64,000 nucleotides of DNA from Euphorbia lathyris (Eukaryota; Streptophyta; Magnoliopsida; Malpighiales; Euphorbiaceae), in the NCBI RefSeq assembly GCF_963576675.1, contig NC_088911.1, positions 82,985,256 through 83,049,255 on the forward strand. The letters run 5' to 3'. Shown here in pieces: positions 24,200 through 35,259 of this stretch. Positions within the stretch are counted from its first letter, which is position 1. Each line of letters starts with the position of its first letter. Under the pieces are notes generated by a model. It did not search any database. It had not been told where the DNA came from and saw nothing but the letters and a program-made list of their open reading frames with translations. Made by a program: the position numbers and the translations under genes.

Positions 24200-24678
24200 T
24201 AAAAGGAATGAGAAAGTGGTGTATATTTATTTTTAATTTATTAATTAAGATTAAATTAAATGAAATATAAATTAAATAGCGTTTGAATTATTCGGTTAAT
24301 GGATTGAATAATTAATCCGTTCGAAATGAAAATGTGTTAAATCCATCTAAAAGATGAATGATTAGAGTTAGAGTTTTATAGCCTAACTAGGCTATAAATA
24401 AATAAAACCCATCTAACCCTAATCACAAGCTGATACACAAATGCCTCCTCCCTCTCCTGCACCACCCTCCCTCTTGGTCTCAAACATCAGCTTTAATTTG
24501 CAGACTCACTGTTTTTACCTCGTGCTTGATAACTACGTGGGAGATTCATGACTGTTGACATGAGATCGCGGTTAATCTGATTCTTTTGCTACTTATCTTC
24601 CCAACAGGTTAAGCTCTACAAGAGATAAGCCTTAAACTCGTATTTGTATTAGGATTATTTATTAGAATAATCCCTTAA
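24200..24678 (+). repeat. Degraded Copia 5' LTR
   Basis: An AT-rich block with a TATA-like GGCTATAAATAAAT at 24390-24403 ends just before TGCTATCAAAGCCA (24680-24693), which differs from the Copia primer site TGGTATCAGAGCCA at two positions. The left boundary is unclear; a candidate TGTTAAATCCATC begins near 24333. No gag or pol follows in plus orientation. Confidence 0.45.
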
Positions 24679-24679
24679 T

Positions 24680-24693
24680 TGCTATCAAAGCCA
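24680..24693 (+). other. Degenerate tRNA-iMet primer-binding site
   Basis: TGCTATCAAAGCCA, two changes from the plant Copia consensus, directly after the putative LTR end. Confidence 0.5.
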
Positions 24694-24987
24694 CAAATCT
24701 CGTCATTTGTTTTTGTATCGTGAATATGAAGAAAACATAGTTTTTGCATGCTAGGATTAATATTTGTATTAATTTTGTGTTAAATGGGCATGTATAAGTG
24801 TTTTTGTGCAAAACGACATAGAAATCACATGAAACTGTGTACTTTTGTGTATGGGGTTTTTCTATTTCAAAGTAATTGGTATCCCAGTCTCAACCGAGAG
24901 TGTGCGAGTTGCAAACCCTATTTTATGTTCATCGCATGGACAAACGAACTTCACCGTCGTGATAATGGGTCTCGAAAACCCTAGAGC

Positions 24988-25160
24988 AGACCGAATTTCG
25001 AGACCAGTAGATGATGGGAAGGTAGCGCTTGGCAGGCGCAAGTCACGTGTTGCGCACGCCAACCATGTTGCTACACGTGGTCACATGTGCCCAACCACAA
25101 CACGCCATGTCGCATGTGTGGACCCCACATGCATGTAGCGCGTGAGGGGCTATCCCGAAC
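24988..25160 (+). other. GC-rich block in the leader of the degraded Copia
   Basis: About 300-470 bases after the primer site the sequence turns GC-rich (GGCAGGCGCAAGTCACGTG, GCGCACGCC, CACATGTGCCC, GCATGTAGCGCG) and then reverts to AT-rich. Position and character parallel the hairpin block in the leader of Copia B, although the hairpins here are weaker. Confidence 0.5.
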
Positions 25161-25437
25161 CCGGTTTTTTCCAATGCATCTTTTGGAATTTTTCTAATTT
25201 TTGGTAGTTTTCGGATAATCAGAATATTTAATTTTGATTTATTTAGTATTCTAAATTCACTTAAAAATAATAGAAAATATTTTTCTATTATACAAAAATT
25301 ACGTAAATGTTTATAAAAAATTCTAATAATCAGAAATAATTTTTTTTGGAATCATTTTTTGTTCAATCAAAATGTGTTATGATTGATAAAGACATTTTTG
25401 TATATGTAAATTAACTCTTTTTCCATTTTAATCAGAG

Positions 25438-25698
25438 AAGCATGGAGGGTCGCAATACCCTGCATATCTAATGGATAAATTTGCTGAAGTTATCTCTCAC
25501 TGTCAACTAAATGAAATTATTCCCTAAGGTGAGAGATTTACCTAGGAACATGGAAGGGGAACGAATTGGTGGGTTTGAGAGAAGTTGGATGACGCCTTCT
25601 TTTTAGACAGTTGGGGATTGAGATTCGATGAGCATAAATTGCAGAACTTATTTTCCACATAGTCTAAAGGGCACTGTTTATAACCTTGTTGAATTAAA
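25438..25698 (+). pseudogene. L1-type LINE endonuclease fragment
   Basis: The plus-strand reading GGSQYPAYLMDKFAEVISHC, then a stop, GERFT, a stop, EHGRGTNWWV, a stop, EKLDDAFFLDSW matches the endonuclease region of plant L1 elements (consensus FTW.HGRGT..WV.EKLD). It carries stops TAA, TAG and TGA and has no RT. It abuts the degraded end of the minus-strand Copia at about 25720. Endonuclease would nick target DNA for reverse transcription; this copy cannot. Confidence 0.75.
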
Positions 25699-25724
25699 AA
25701 AAAGTACTTAATCAAACCACTACC

Positions 25725-26697
25725 TTATGGCATGTTTTAAACAATAAAAGAACTTATTAAGTTTACAAACCATGCCTTTTTCAGAGACCCCTAAACCTGG
25801 TGGTAATTGCATATAAACCTCTTTATTCAATTCCTCGTGTAAGAATGCATTATTAACATCACATTGTAACATGGGCTAGTTATGTATGGTAACTAGGGCA
25901 AGCACCAACCTAACTGTGGTTAACTTATTAACTGGGGGAAAATGTCCATAAAATCAATACCCTCTACTTGAGTGTATCCTTTGGTAACTAAGTGTGTCCT
26001 GTACCTTTTTAGAGTGTCATCACTCTTCAATTTAACTTTATGCACCCATCTACAACCAATTAGGACCTTTCCAGGTGGCATATGGCAAATGGTCTGTGTG
26101 TTAGTCAAGACTAAAGCCTCAAGTTCTTTATCCATGGCAGTTCTCCAACACTGATGTTGAGTTGCTTGTTTATATGTCTTTGGTTCTGGTATAATAATGA
26201 GGTTCATAATATACCTTTTATGGTCTTTAGATAATTTCTCATAACTAAGAAATGTGGATAAAGGATATTTAACATTAGTGGTATACCTAGGCTCTTTGCT
26301 AAGCTGATTATATTGATAGTCCACAAGATAAGGAGGAGTATGTTTATCCATGGTTGATTTTCTAATATGACTATGAGTTGGTACCACACTATGACTAACA
26401 CATGCGTTATCATTCAACCTATGAACAACATCAACCATATTATTATCACGCAAACTGGGAATAACATCAATAAAAGTACTAGCACCCAAACTCAGAATAA
26501 CATCAACCACATGATCATTAATATTTGAAAGAGGATGAGTTATTGTAACTGGTTTTGGAATATGCACAATATGTGGAATACGCTTTATTGAAGCATATTG
26601 TTCTCGTAACGTACTACTGATTGATGAAGAATAGATTCTTGGAAACCAATGTCAACTAGTTAATCAAGTATAGGTATAGATAAAAATTCTTCACTAA
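25725..26697 (-). pseudogene. Copia C linker and N-terminal RT
   Basis: The frame 26567-25920 includes the RT entry GCRWVHKVKLKSDDTLKRYR, LVTKGYTQVEGIDFMDIF; after it, degraded readings [25 protein letters not shown] and VCKLNKFLYCLKHA continue to about 25730. The YVDD box is not reached. Truncation coincides with the L1 fragment. Confidence 0.8.
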
Positions 26698-26702
26698 GCA
26701 AC

Positions 26703-28218
26703 TGATAGGCTAAAGTTGTATAGCTAAATTAAGAGCAAGTGAACCCTATTGTTATCAAGTAGTAAACGTTCCTAATTAGACTAGGTTCCAATTCCCCACT
26801 CGTATAAAAATCCTATGTTATCTAAGGAATAATAAAGAGATTTGAGTTGTTGTCACTTTAATACTAAATTAGACTAGAAAGCAAAGATTAATATTCGGTT
26901 GTCTAATGAATGAGTGGAACGTAAATATATTGGATTCCCATGTTAACTATTGTGGAATAAACTATGTTGTGTTGCAACAAAAATAAAACTCGAGACGATA
27001 GCCTTCCTTAATAAAATAGTAATCCCATCCTAAAATTACTAACTCTATTCCTAGTTCACTTAGGTCGATGCTTAGTTAGGCAAAATCCATAAGATTACTA
27101 AGAAGCATGAATTACAATGAAAGCTAAAGCTAGGCGATGACTTAGACTACAAAGGCGCACTATCTGGTTAAGGTATAGGTAAAGTTAGGTTACTCGGTTG
27201 AATCATTTACTTGATTAGGTTTCACAATTCAACCTCTTTTGCTAATTACTTGATTAGGCTTCTTAGCTTAAGATGAGTAAATAAATCCTAACTGAATCTC
27301 TCATTCTTGTATTTTTTACAGCACAATTTAAACAACAGTTTATTAATCCATATTTGTTACACACGGTTCACCTTCATTTAGCCCAAAGGTGGGTTAGCTC
27401 ATGTTCAAGCTAAAACATAAAATGGGAGTAAGATGGATTGAAGGTAAGCCCATGTTTATCGAGTACGTTTATTTAATTCAAGACCGATGAACGAGAAACG
27501 AGATTAAAAGAACTTAAATATAAATCAGTAATAAGATAAATAAGGGATGGAGACAAACCGATATTGAAATCTTAAAAATAAAGAACGAATCTACCTTGAT
27601 AAAACTGAATTGAACTTACTTGAATGGAAAATGAAACTAAAAATGAACTAAAACTAAAGTTAAAGCTATAATGTAATTGAGTACTAAAAACTGAATGAAT
27701 TATACATAGTGTTAAGTCTATATTTATAGTGCTTAAATCCTCTTCCTGGTCTATGTAGGTCTTCAACCACTTTAGAGTTGAAATACAATGTTCGTGGTCG
27801 ATTCAGATTAGAAGTCTCGAGTTAGAGATGTAATAGGAACAAATAAGCCCTTTTAATTGTTGCTCGTCGAGTAGCCTAAGGTCTGCTCACTGAGCAACAT
27901 GTGTAAATCGTGTTTTGTTCCTTGGCTGACTTTTCCTTAACAGGTGACTTTGACATTGGACCTTTGACTGCTCTTTTGGTACTTACTTCGACGAGTAAGG
28001 AGCTTACTTGCCGAGTGGTCACTTCTAGCTAGTCGAGCAATGAATCTCGATTTGTTCCGTTTTACTCTGTTTCATGCTCGATTGTTTCTGAAACAACTTA
28101 AAACACTTATTAGACATATAGTGGACAGAAGACACTATAAACCAAGGTATTAAGGTGATAAAAGCATATAAACGAGGCTTAAACTATACGTAAAACTCTA
28201 TATAATATGGCGCTAACA
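26703..28218 (-). mobile_element. Solo LTR nested in Copia C
   Basis: The 1516-bp block is bounded by TGATAGGC on the left and GGCGCTAACA on the right, with GCAAC before and GCAAA after as a 5-bp duplication with one change. Copia C reading is continuous after its removal (FQEIEDHR joined to SEEFLSIPI). It has no coding. A TATA-like TATAAATA on the minus strand at 27728-27721 suggests minus orientation, so it would read TGTTAGCGCC...GCCTATCA. Superfamily unknown; LTR length suggests Gypsy. Confidence 0.7.
27721..27728 (-). promoter_or_regulatory. TATA-like box in the nested solo LTR
   Basis: TATAAATA in the context CACTATAAATATAGAC on the minus strand, about 490 bp into the LTR. Confidence 0.4.
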
Positions 28219-28223
28219 GCAAA

Positions 28224-28920
28224 CGATGATCTTCAATTTCCTGAAAAAGGACTAGTAGAAGCATATGGAAAAATATTTTCCAAAAATTTTACATCCCTAG
28301 ACATAGTATATTTGTGTGTATAAATTATAGACTTTGTAGCCTTTAACATGAGGTTTGTATCCCATAAAAATTTAAGGTATTCCCTTTGCATCAAAATTAT
28401 ATTTACCTGGTTTGAAATTCAAAATATATACCAAACTTCCAAAAACTTTCAAGTCTTCATATACTAGTGTTTTACCAAACAATGCTTCATAAGGTGTGGA
28501 ATTATGTAAAACTGGTGTTGGCATAACATTTATAATATAAACATCAAGTAAAATGCAATCAGCCCAAAAAGATAGAGGCAATGAAGCTTGAAAACGCAAA
28601 GATCTAGTTGTAGTTAATATATGTTGATGTTTCCTTTCCACAACACTATTTTGTTGTGGAGTACAAGGATAAGAAAACTGATGGATAATCCCATTTCTAT
28701 CACAGAAATCAGCTAATCTCAGTTTTGGTGCATTATCACTTCTTATGGATTTGACAGACACTGCAAATTGATTCCAAACATGATTATAGAAATCCTCAAT
28801 ACAACTAGGTGTTTGAGATTTTATCTTTAACAAATATACCCAAGTATACCTGCTAAAGTCATTAATAATTGTCAAGAAAACCATATAACCTACATTTGAC
28901 TTGGTTGAAAAAGGACCCCA
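28224..28920 (-). pseudogene. Copia C integrase core
   Basis: The reading includes LDIWGPFSTKSN (first catalytic Asp), RSDNAPKL (second Asp) and NSVVERKHQHIL (Glu), then TPYEALFGK and FDAKGIP, followed by a stop and the decayed GYKPHVKGYK. The main frame spans 28884-28372. Confidence 0.85.
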
Positions 28921-28934
28921 AATGTCTAGATAAA

Positions 28935-29681
28935 TTAGATAAAAAAAATAGCTGTAAAATTAGTAATACTAATATGGAAAATTGTTCTTTTCATTTTGGC
29001 TAAGGGACAAATCAAACAATCACAATTTACATTCTTAGAACGAATAGAAAGTGGTAACAAATAAAATTTGGAAACAATGAAGTGGCCTAATATGTAGTGC
29101 CATAGTTCAACATCAGAATAAGCCTTTATTGAAGGGAAAACAATATTTGCAAAATTATTAGTACTAGTAGAGGATAACATGGTTGATTCTTGAACAAGTT
29201 GTCCATAAGGTATGATGTATAAACTATTGGTTAAACTAGCTAAACCAATCATCTGCTGAAAGATGATGTCCTGAATCTGGCAAGAATCAGCATTAAACAC
29301 ACACTGAGTATTTGATTGTGCTGCTAATTTACTAACAGATTTGATATTAAATTTGAATGTTGGGATATAAAAGACCGTATACAAAGTTAAACTACTTTTA
29401 ACTCGAATAGTGACAGTTTTAAACAGTGGTATTTGTTAACCATTAGGCAGCTTAACAATGACATGTGCAATATCTTGAATGGTTTCAAATAGCTCAAGTG
29501 TATGTACCACATGATTAGTGGCACCACTATCAAGAATCCAACCATGTTCCACTATACTAGGACTTTGTGTCAATGAATTAGCAAGAATGGAAGTATAAAT
29601 ATATGAACTAGCAATACTGCCAACAATGGATGAAGTTGCGGGTAGAAAATGAGTCTGTTTACCATCAAGCAAATGAATCAA
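28935..29681 (-). pseudogene. Copia C protease and pre-integrase zinc region
   Basis: The reading 29681-29436 has the aspartic protease site WILDSGATNHVVH. The reading 29384-28935 has the pre-integrase zinc ligands WHYILGH and CDCLICPLAKM. A stop and frame change lie between them at about 29400-29435. Confidence 0.82.
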
Positions 29682-29689
29682 CTTGTTGA

Positions 29690-30450
29690 ACTGAGATTTA
29701 GTAAGTGTAACACCAGAGAAATGGGATCATATAAATTCACATCTAAAGCACTAAAATTTGGGTTATCTTCTTGTATATTGCCATCAAAATTAGCAACATG
29801 AGATTGAGAAGTTGGTATGCCTATATTCCTTTTCTTAGTGAACTTCAAATCTATTGGAAACCCATGCGTACGATAATATTGGCCTATTGTATGTCCAGTC
29901 TTGTCACAGAAGCTACATTTTGGACTTTTCTTTTTTGCTACATGAAATCGGCCTTTAGCAAGGTTAACAGAAGATTCAACTAAAAAGCTCCAATATGTTG
30001 TCTTTCCTGTTGAAGGACTAGAGAGAGTGCCATTGTGATACTAGGCAAAGGTTCCATTATCAAGATTGGCGATTTTGCATTCAAAAATTCACTATTCAAG
30101 CCTCTAAGAAATCTAATCACACAATCTTGACCTTGAAATGTTTTTGCCTTTTTAAGCACCTTTGATCATTTACAAACTGTTCGACAACTACAAAGACTTA
30201 TAGGTCTATAATTCAACAATTCTTCCTAAAGAGCCATGAGTTTAGTATAAAAGTCAGTAACACTCAAAGAGCCTTGACTAAAAGTAAACAATTCTTCTTA
30301 CAACTTTGTTATTTTAAGAAAATCACCATGTGCATACCTCTGTTTTAGATTCTCCCAAACTTCTTGTGCAGTATTAAACTAATGAACACTCTAAGCAATC
30401 GAATGGGCTACTGACCTACTAATCTAAGCAAATACCATAGTATTACAATG
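29690..30450 (-). pseudogene. Copia C gag C-terminal half with zinc knuckle
   Basis: Between 29868 and 29935 the minus strand reads KCSFCDKTGHTIGQYYRTHG, a CCHC knuckle of the form seen before HGFP in many plant Copia Gags, with the last Cys changed to Tyr. The rest is interrupted by stops. Confidence 0.65.
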
Positions 30451-30453
30451 CTC

Positions 30454-30780
30454 TCACGCTGCTCGATTTTTATCTGTAACTGCTGGTATCGCGAAAGAAC
30501 CATTAATGAACATTGTCTTATTCTTTGCTCGGAGTGCTCTTTCAAATTCTCTACTCCAGGCATGATAGTTTCCTCCAGTTAGCAACTGTCCTATTAAAAC
30601 TAACAAAGGATAATCACCGGAATGCAGAAAAAACCGACTAGAAGGATTCATTGTTGGATCAACAAAATGATTTTCAGTCCTCTGCTGGTTAACCTCTGGC
30701 GGTGTAAAATGGTTTTCAATCCTCTGCTGGTTAACCGCTGGCGGTGTATTTTGTGATTCTGTGTTTAAAATTTGAGGCAT
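30454..30780 (-). pseudogene. Copia C gag N-terminus
   Basis: Starts MPQILNTESQNTPP, carries a 15-residue direct repeat (PPAVNQQRIENHF / PPEVNQQRTENHF), and then the Copia Gag entry motif GDYPLLVLIGQLLTGGNYHA and WSREFERALRAKNK. It is followed by frame breaks. The ATG lies about 165 bases after the primer site. Confidence 0.8.
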
Positions 30781-30944
30781 TGTTTGATGATTTGTATAGA
30801 AAATCTCAAAAGAAAAAGAAAAATTTAAAGATTCCGATTGAAGAACAGAAAATTAGGGTTCAATCTAAAGGTTCAATATCGAAATAAAAGATTCCTCACT
30901 GAAGAATAATTCCAGAGAAACGATGAATAAGATCACACAGAGCG

Positions 30945-31240
30945 TGCTCTGATACTATAACAAGAAAACTGGAACTGGAATTAAAACTTCACCAAATTGA
31001 TGATGAAGGAATGAAGAAAATTAGAGAAGAAGAAAATCTAGAGAGATCGTTTACATGAGATTAGAAATGGAAAAAAAAGTAATATCACATTCTCTCATGA
31101 ACTGATTATATAATACTCATAACTAGCCATTGTAACTGTCTTTTAATCTAACAGACAAAAACGGTGCATTTTTCTCTTTCTTATTCTATTACTTATAAAA
31201 CCCCTCTAATGTTTTCACCAATAGTTCATATATGAAACAA
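30945..31240 (-). repeat. Primer site and 5' LTR-like region of Copia C
   Basis: TAGTATCAGAGCA on the minus strand at 30957-30945 is one base from the iMet primer consensus. The preceding 280 bp, up to about 31240 (TGTTTCATATATGAAC on the minus strand), has the size of a short Copia LTR, but no second copy is present in the window to confirm its ends. Confidence 0.5.
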
Positions 31241-31249
31241 CACTAAGAA

Positions 31250-31925
31250 AACCCTTTTCAATTTTTTACAATCTTTGTCAAGTTATGTTTAAATTGAATC
31301 ATTAATCTTTCTTTCATGGGCATTTTCTGTTATTCATATAGTTCCGTATTTTCAAAAATATAAAAATTATTTAAGCGCAATAACCGCGCCAAGTACTTTT
31401 TTTACTCAAGGGTTTGCCACTTCGGTAATCTTTCAACTCCTCAACAAGTGTCTTACCACTATTCAACTATCCTCTCTACCCATCATTTTCTAAAAGTTTC
31501 AAAGTTATCATTAAGATACAACTGATTTCCATGCTATGAGGACACAATAGGTGGGTTGGGTTGGGTGTGTAGATATCTATATGTTTATGATTCAAACAAC
31601 GTTGGAAAATAAATGATGGGACTTTGAAATAACCCAATTCTATAACATTTATCAAATCTATTTTTAATAATGTTTGTTTTTCATGAAATTGAGTGTTGAA
31701 CACTACTTGGATCTCATCTCATAGTTTCTTTTGGAATCCTCTATTAATCAATCCAACGAACATGAATTGATTCATTTTGTATAATGTTAGCTTGATAGAA
31801 TTGTTAGCTTAATTAATACGATGTGTTAACGTCTAATTTATTATTGAATGCATTAATTTATAAAAATTTGAAGGATGGTAATCATTTGAGCCAAATCCTA
31901 AAATAATAAAAGCTTCTACTTTAAT
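31250..31925. other. Intergenic, no gene recognised
   Basis: AT-rich sequence; short open frames only. Nothing supported. Confidence 0.5.
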
Positions 31926-31926
31926 A

Positions 31927-32070
31927 CAACAACAACAAAGCCTTGGTCCCGAAATGATTCGGGGTCAGCTAACATGAACCATATATTTTGGTTCATGTCA
32001 TAAGATGTGGCTAAGTTTTACGCTGGCCGCCACAAACCTACCGCAACCCTCCTCCTTTGTCCGGGCTTGG
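31927..32070 (-). mobile_element. AU-like SINE-type repeat
   Basis: On the minus strand the sequence runs CAAGCCCGGACAAAGGAGG ... GGTTCATGTTAGCTGACCCC ... GGGACCAAGGCTTTGTTGTT, and ends in TTG repeats, the 3' signature of the plant AU SINE group. The 5' part, where the polymerase III boxes should be, runs into the fold-back element at 32072, so the left boundary is uncertain. Confidence 0.55.
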
Positions 32071-32071
32071 G

Positions 32072-33772
32072 ATTTGTAAATAAAAAGAAAGAGAAAATTG
32101 TTTTATTTTTTTTCTTTAAAATGCATTTTCCTGACTTTTTTAACCTCGTTTTTCAAAAAATTTTATACCGTTGGACTCGTCTTAATTAAACGGTCATTTT
32201 AAGATCCATGAAGCTCAAGTAAAAAAAATTCCGGTGAATGGAATCCGGGTGGGCGTTTTTCGGCAAGAAAAAAAGTGTCCAGAAAATTCTCAAAAAATTC
32301 CAGAACATGTAAAACATTATTCTAAGAAACTTTAATTCTTGGGTAGAAGCAAGATTTCTTACGGTTTAGTCCCAATAAAACTTTTTCCTTAATTTTATCC
32401 ATTTTACATGCTTCAACAATTTGTTGGTAAAAACTGTAAGGAATCTCGCTTTGAGCCAAGAATTAAAGTTTTTTAAAATAATGTTTTACATGTTTTGGAA
32501 TTTTTTGATAATTTTTTGGACACGTTTTTTGTCCTACTTACGTTGTTCCAAATCAATGTACCATTTGTTCCAACATAATACTTATATTGTTCCAACAGAA
32601 AATTGTTTTATTTCTTTTCTTTAAAATACATTTTTCTGACATTTCTAACCTCGTTTTTCGAAAAAATTTATACTATTAGACTTATCTAAATTAGACAGTC
32701 ATTTTAAGATCACTAAAGCTTACGTAAAAAAAATTCCGGTGAATGGAATCCGAGTGGGCGTTTTCTGACAAGAAAAAAAGTGCCTAGAAAATTCTAAAAA
32801 AATTTCAAAAAATGTAAAACATTATTCTAAGAAACTTTAATTCTTGGGTCGAAGAGGGATTTCTTACGTTTTAGTCCCAATAAAACTTGTTCCTTAATTT
32901 TATCCATTTTACATGCTTTAACAATTTATTGGGTCAAAACTGTAAGGAATTTCGCTTTGAGCCAAGAATTAAAGTTTCTTAAAATGATGTTTTACATGTT
33001 TTCAAATTTTTTGATAATTTTCTGGGCACGTTTTTTTATCATACTTACATTGTTCCAAATCAGTGTACCATTTGTTCCAAATCAGTGTACCATTTGTTCC
33101 AACATAATACTTGCATTGTTCCAACAGAAAAATGTTTTATTTTTTTTCTTTAAAATACATTTTTCCGATATTTCTAACCTTGTTTTTCGAAATTTTTTAT
33201 ACTATTAGACTCGTCTAAATTAGACGGTCATTTTAAGATCCCTGAAGTTCAAGTAAAAAAAATTCCGGTGAACGGAATCCGGGTGGGCGTTTTCTGGCGA
33301 GAAATAAAGTGCCCAGAAAATTCTCAAAAAATTTCATAAAATGTAAAATATTATTCTAAGAAACTTTAATTCTTGGGTCGAAGCGGGATTTCTTACGGTA
33401 TAGTCCCAACAAATTGTTGAAGCATGTAAAGTGGATAAAATTAAGGAAAAAGTTTTATTGGGACTAAACCGTAAGAAATCCTATTTCGACCCAAGAATTA
33501 AAGTTTCTCAGAATAATGTTTTACATTTTCTGGAATTTTTTGAGAATTATCTGGGCACTTTTTTCTCGCCGGAAAACGTCCGCCCGGATTCCGTTCACCG
33601 GAATTTTTTTTACTTGAGCTTCAGGGATCTTAAAATGACCGTCTAATTTAGACGAGTCTAATAGTATAAAAATTTTCGAAAAACGATGTTAGAGATGTCG
33701 GAAAAATGTATTTTAAAGAAAAGAAATAAAACAATTTTATCTATCCTCTCTTTCATTTTATTTACCAATTTG
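32072..33772. repeat. Fold-back array: tandem hairpin units with long inverted ends
   Basis: A unit of about 510 bp starts GAAAATTGTTTTATTTTT at 32092 and again at 32598 and 33127; within each unit the two halves are partly inverted copies (AAACTTTAATTCTTGG versus CCAAGAATTAAAGTTT). The last part (33430-33760) is a long inverted copy of the first unit, ending TAAAACAATTTT, and the similarity continues outwards to GTAAATAAAA / TTTTATTTAC. The second unit is longer owing to a duplicated 22-bp piece (CAAATCAGTGTACCATTTG) near 33055-33098. No coding and no clear target duplication. Likely a fold-back type non-autonomous DNA element. Confidence 0.75.
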
Positions 33773-33873
33773 CCACCTTGCCCTTTTTAATTATCATCAA
33801 AACTACGTAGTTTTGTTATGTCATACAATAAGCTCATTGTCACAACTTAAGCCATTGTCACGCTGGATCTCAC

Positions 33874-33874
<1 letters not shown>

Positions 33875-33904
<30 letters not shown>
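33875..33904. repeat. AT dinucleotide microsatellite
   Basis: About 15 TA repeats. Confidence 0.95.
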
Positions 33905-33908
<4 letters not shown>

Positions 33909-33947
33909 CATATATGAAAATACACTGAAATTTATATATAAAAAAAA

Positions 33948-34856
33948 GCTTAATACATACCCAGCCTATTGAAGTTGTCATTTTTATTCATTTAACCTCT
34001 TCAACTCAAGTGACATCCCTTTCACCCATAAACTCACCAAAAACACTATCATTGGCCCCTTTTAATCTTACATGGCATTGACTTGGTCAATGTTTGGGTT
34101 TCACACAATGAAGACGCGTGAAAGCCTTATTTCCTTCTCCCAATGGTAAAAGAAAAAAAGTAAAAAACCATATTTAATACTCTTCTCTTCTTCTTCAACG
34201 ATGGAATCCCTAAATCCCTAAATTTTCTCTTCTTCTTCAACTCTTCTCTTCCAAATCCTTCACATCTGATCTTCTTCTTCACATCGGCTCTTCTTCTTCA
34301 CATGTTCTCTTCTTCTTCACCTCTGCTCTTCTAATTTTTTTTGTTCTCTTATCGAAATCGAAATCTGTTCATCTGATCATCTGGAAGGCAAAAAGCTAAG
34401 ATCTTTGGAAGGTAAAAACAAAAACGAAAAATAAAATTGAGATATAAAAATTAGGAGAAGTGAAGGGGAAGAGAAATTAAATGTGGAATTTGTGATTGAA
34501 TAAGTAGGAAACGGAAGTTCTTTGGATTCCTCGAGAATGAAAGCATAACACAAAGAGAAGAGAGGAGAAGGTAAGGGAGAGAACAAAAAGTTCTATACGT
34601 TTTGAAGGGTCTTTCGTCTTTTCACTATAATTGTTGAGGGTATTTTAGACTTTTTCTTTACATTGTTGACATGTCAAAATTTGCTGCCACGTGTCAAGCG
34701 CGTGTGATATACGAAAATGAGTTCAGCTCAACATTTAAAAAGGGGGGCTAATAGTAGTGTTTTTGGTGAGTTTAGAGGGTGAAAAAGATGTCCCTTGAAT
34801 TGAGGGGGTTAAATGAATAAAAAGGACAACTTCAGGGGGTTGGGTATACATTAAGC
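33948..34856. mobile_element. MITE-like element with long terminal inverted repeats
   Basis: Left arm GCTTAATACATACCCAGCC ... TTCATTTAACC ... GACATCCCTTTCACC and right arm GGTGAAAAAGATGTCCC ... GGTTAAATGAATAAAAA ... GGGTATACATTAAGC are imperfect inverted repeats of about 130 bp. Flanks are A-runs, so a duplication cannot be judged. The interior has CTTCTTCTT-rich DNA and no coding. Superfamily probably MULE-like, uncertain. Confidence 0.7.
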
Positions 34857-35259
34857 CCAAAAAAAATACTCCAATAATACAATAATGTATTAAAGGATGG
34901 GAGAGTAATCATTGGATCCCTTAATTAGAGAATATGTTAAGTGGTTCACTAACTGTCTAATAAAAAAGAAATTAAGAAGGATCAACATACAAAAAGCCTT
35001 TCTTTTGTGCGAAATATTTTTGCCACTATCTATACCTTGCCACTATTTTCTTTTGCGGCGACATCAAAAATTCGCCACAAAATACCCTTGTAATAGCTAT
35101 TTCTAACAGAAATTGGTTTCACCGCAAAAAAGCAACTTTTGTGTGGTGAATATTGAATCCCCACTAATCATAATATTTCCCCCACAAATATCCATTTTTT
35201 TCTTGCTTAGAATTTTTTTTTTTTGTGGAGAATAATTTGCCACTAATGATTCATCATAC
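34857..35259. other. Intergenic, nothing firm
   Basis: Several GCCAC and CGCCACAAAA strings recur (35020-35240), possibly the remnant of a DNA element. No coding recognised. Confidence 0.4.

Larger units (their letters stand above)
25720..31240 (-). mobile_element. Degraded Ty1/Copia element C (minus strand)
   Basis: In transcription order: short 5' LTR-like region 31240-30960, primer site 30957-30945, gag from 30780, zinc knuckle 29935-29868, protease and pre-integrase 29681-28935, integrase core 28920-28224, a solo-LTR insertion 28218-26703, linker and RT 26697-25725. RT ends early, and the RNase H and 3' LTR are absent. Frames are broken throughout. Sequence is unlike elements A and B, so it is another Copia lineage. 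Confidence 0.85.
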
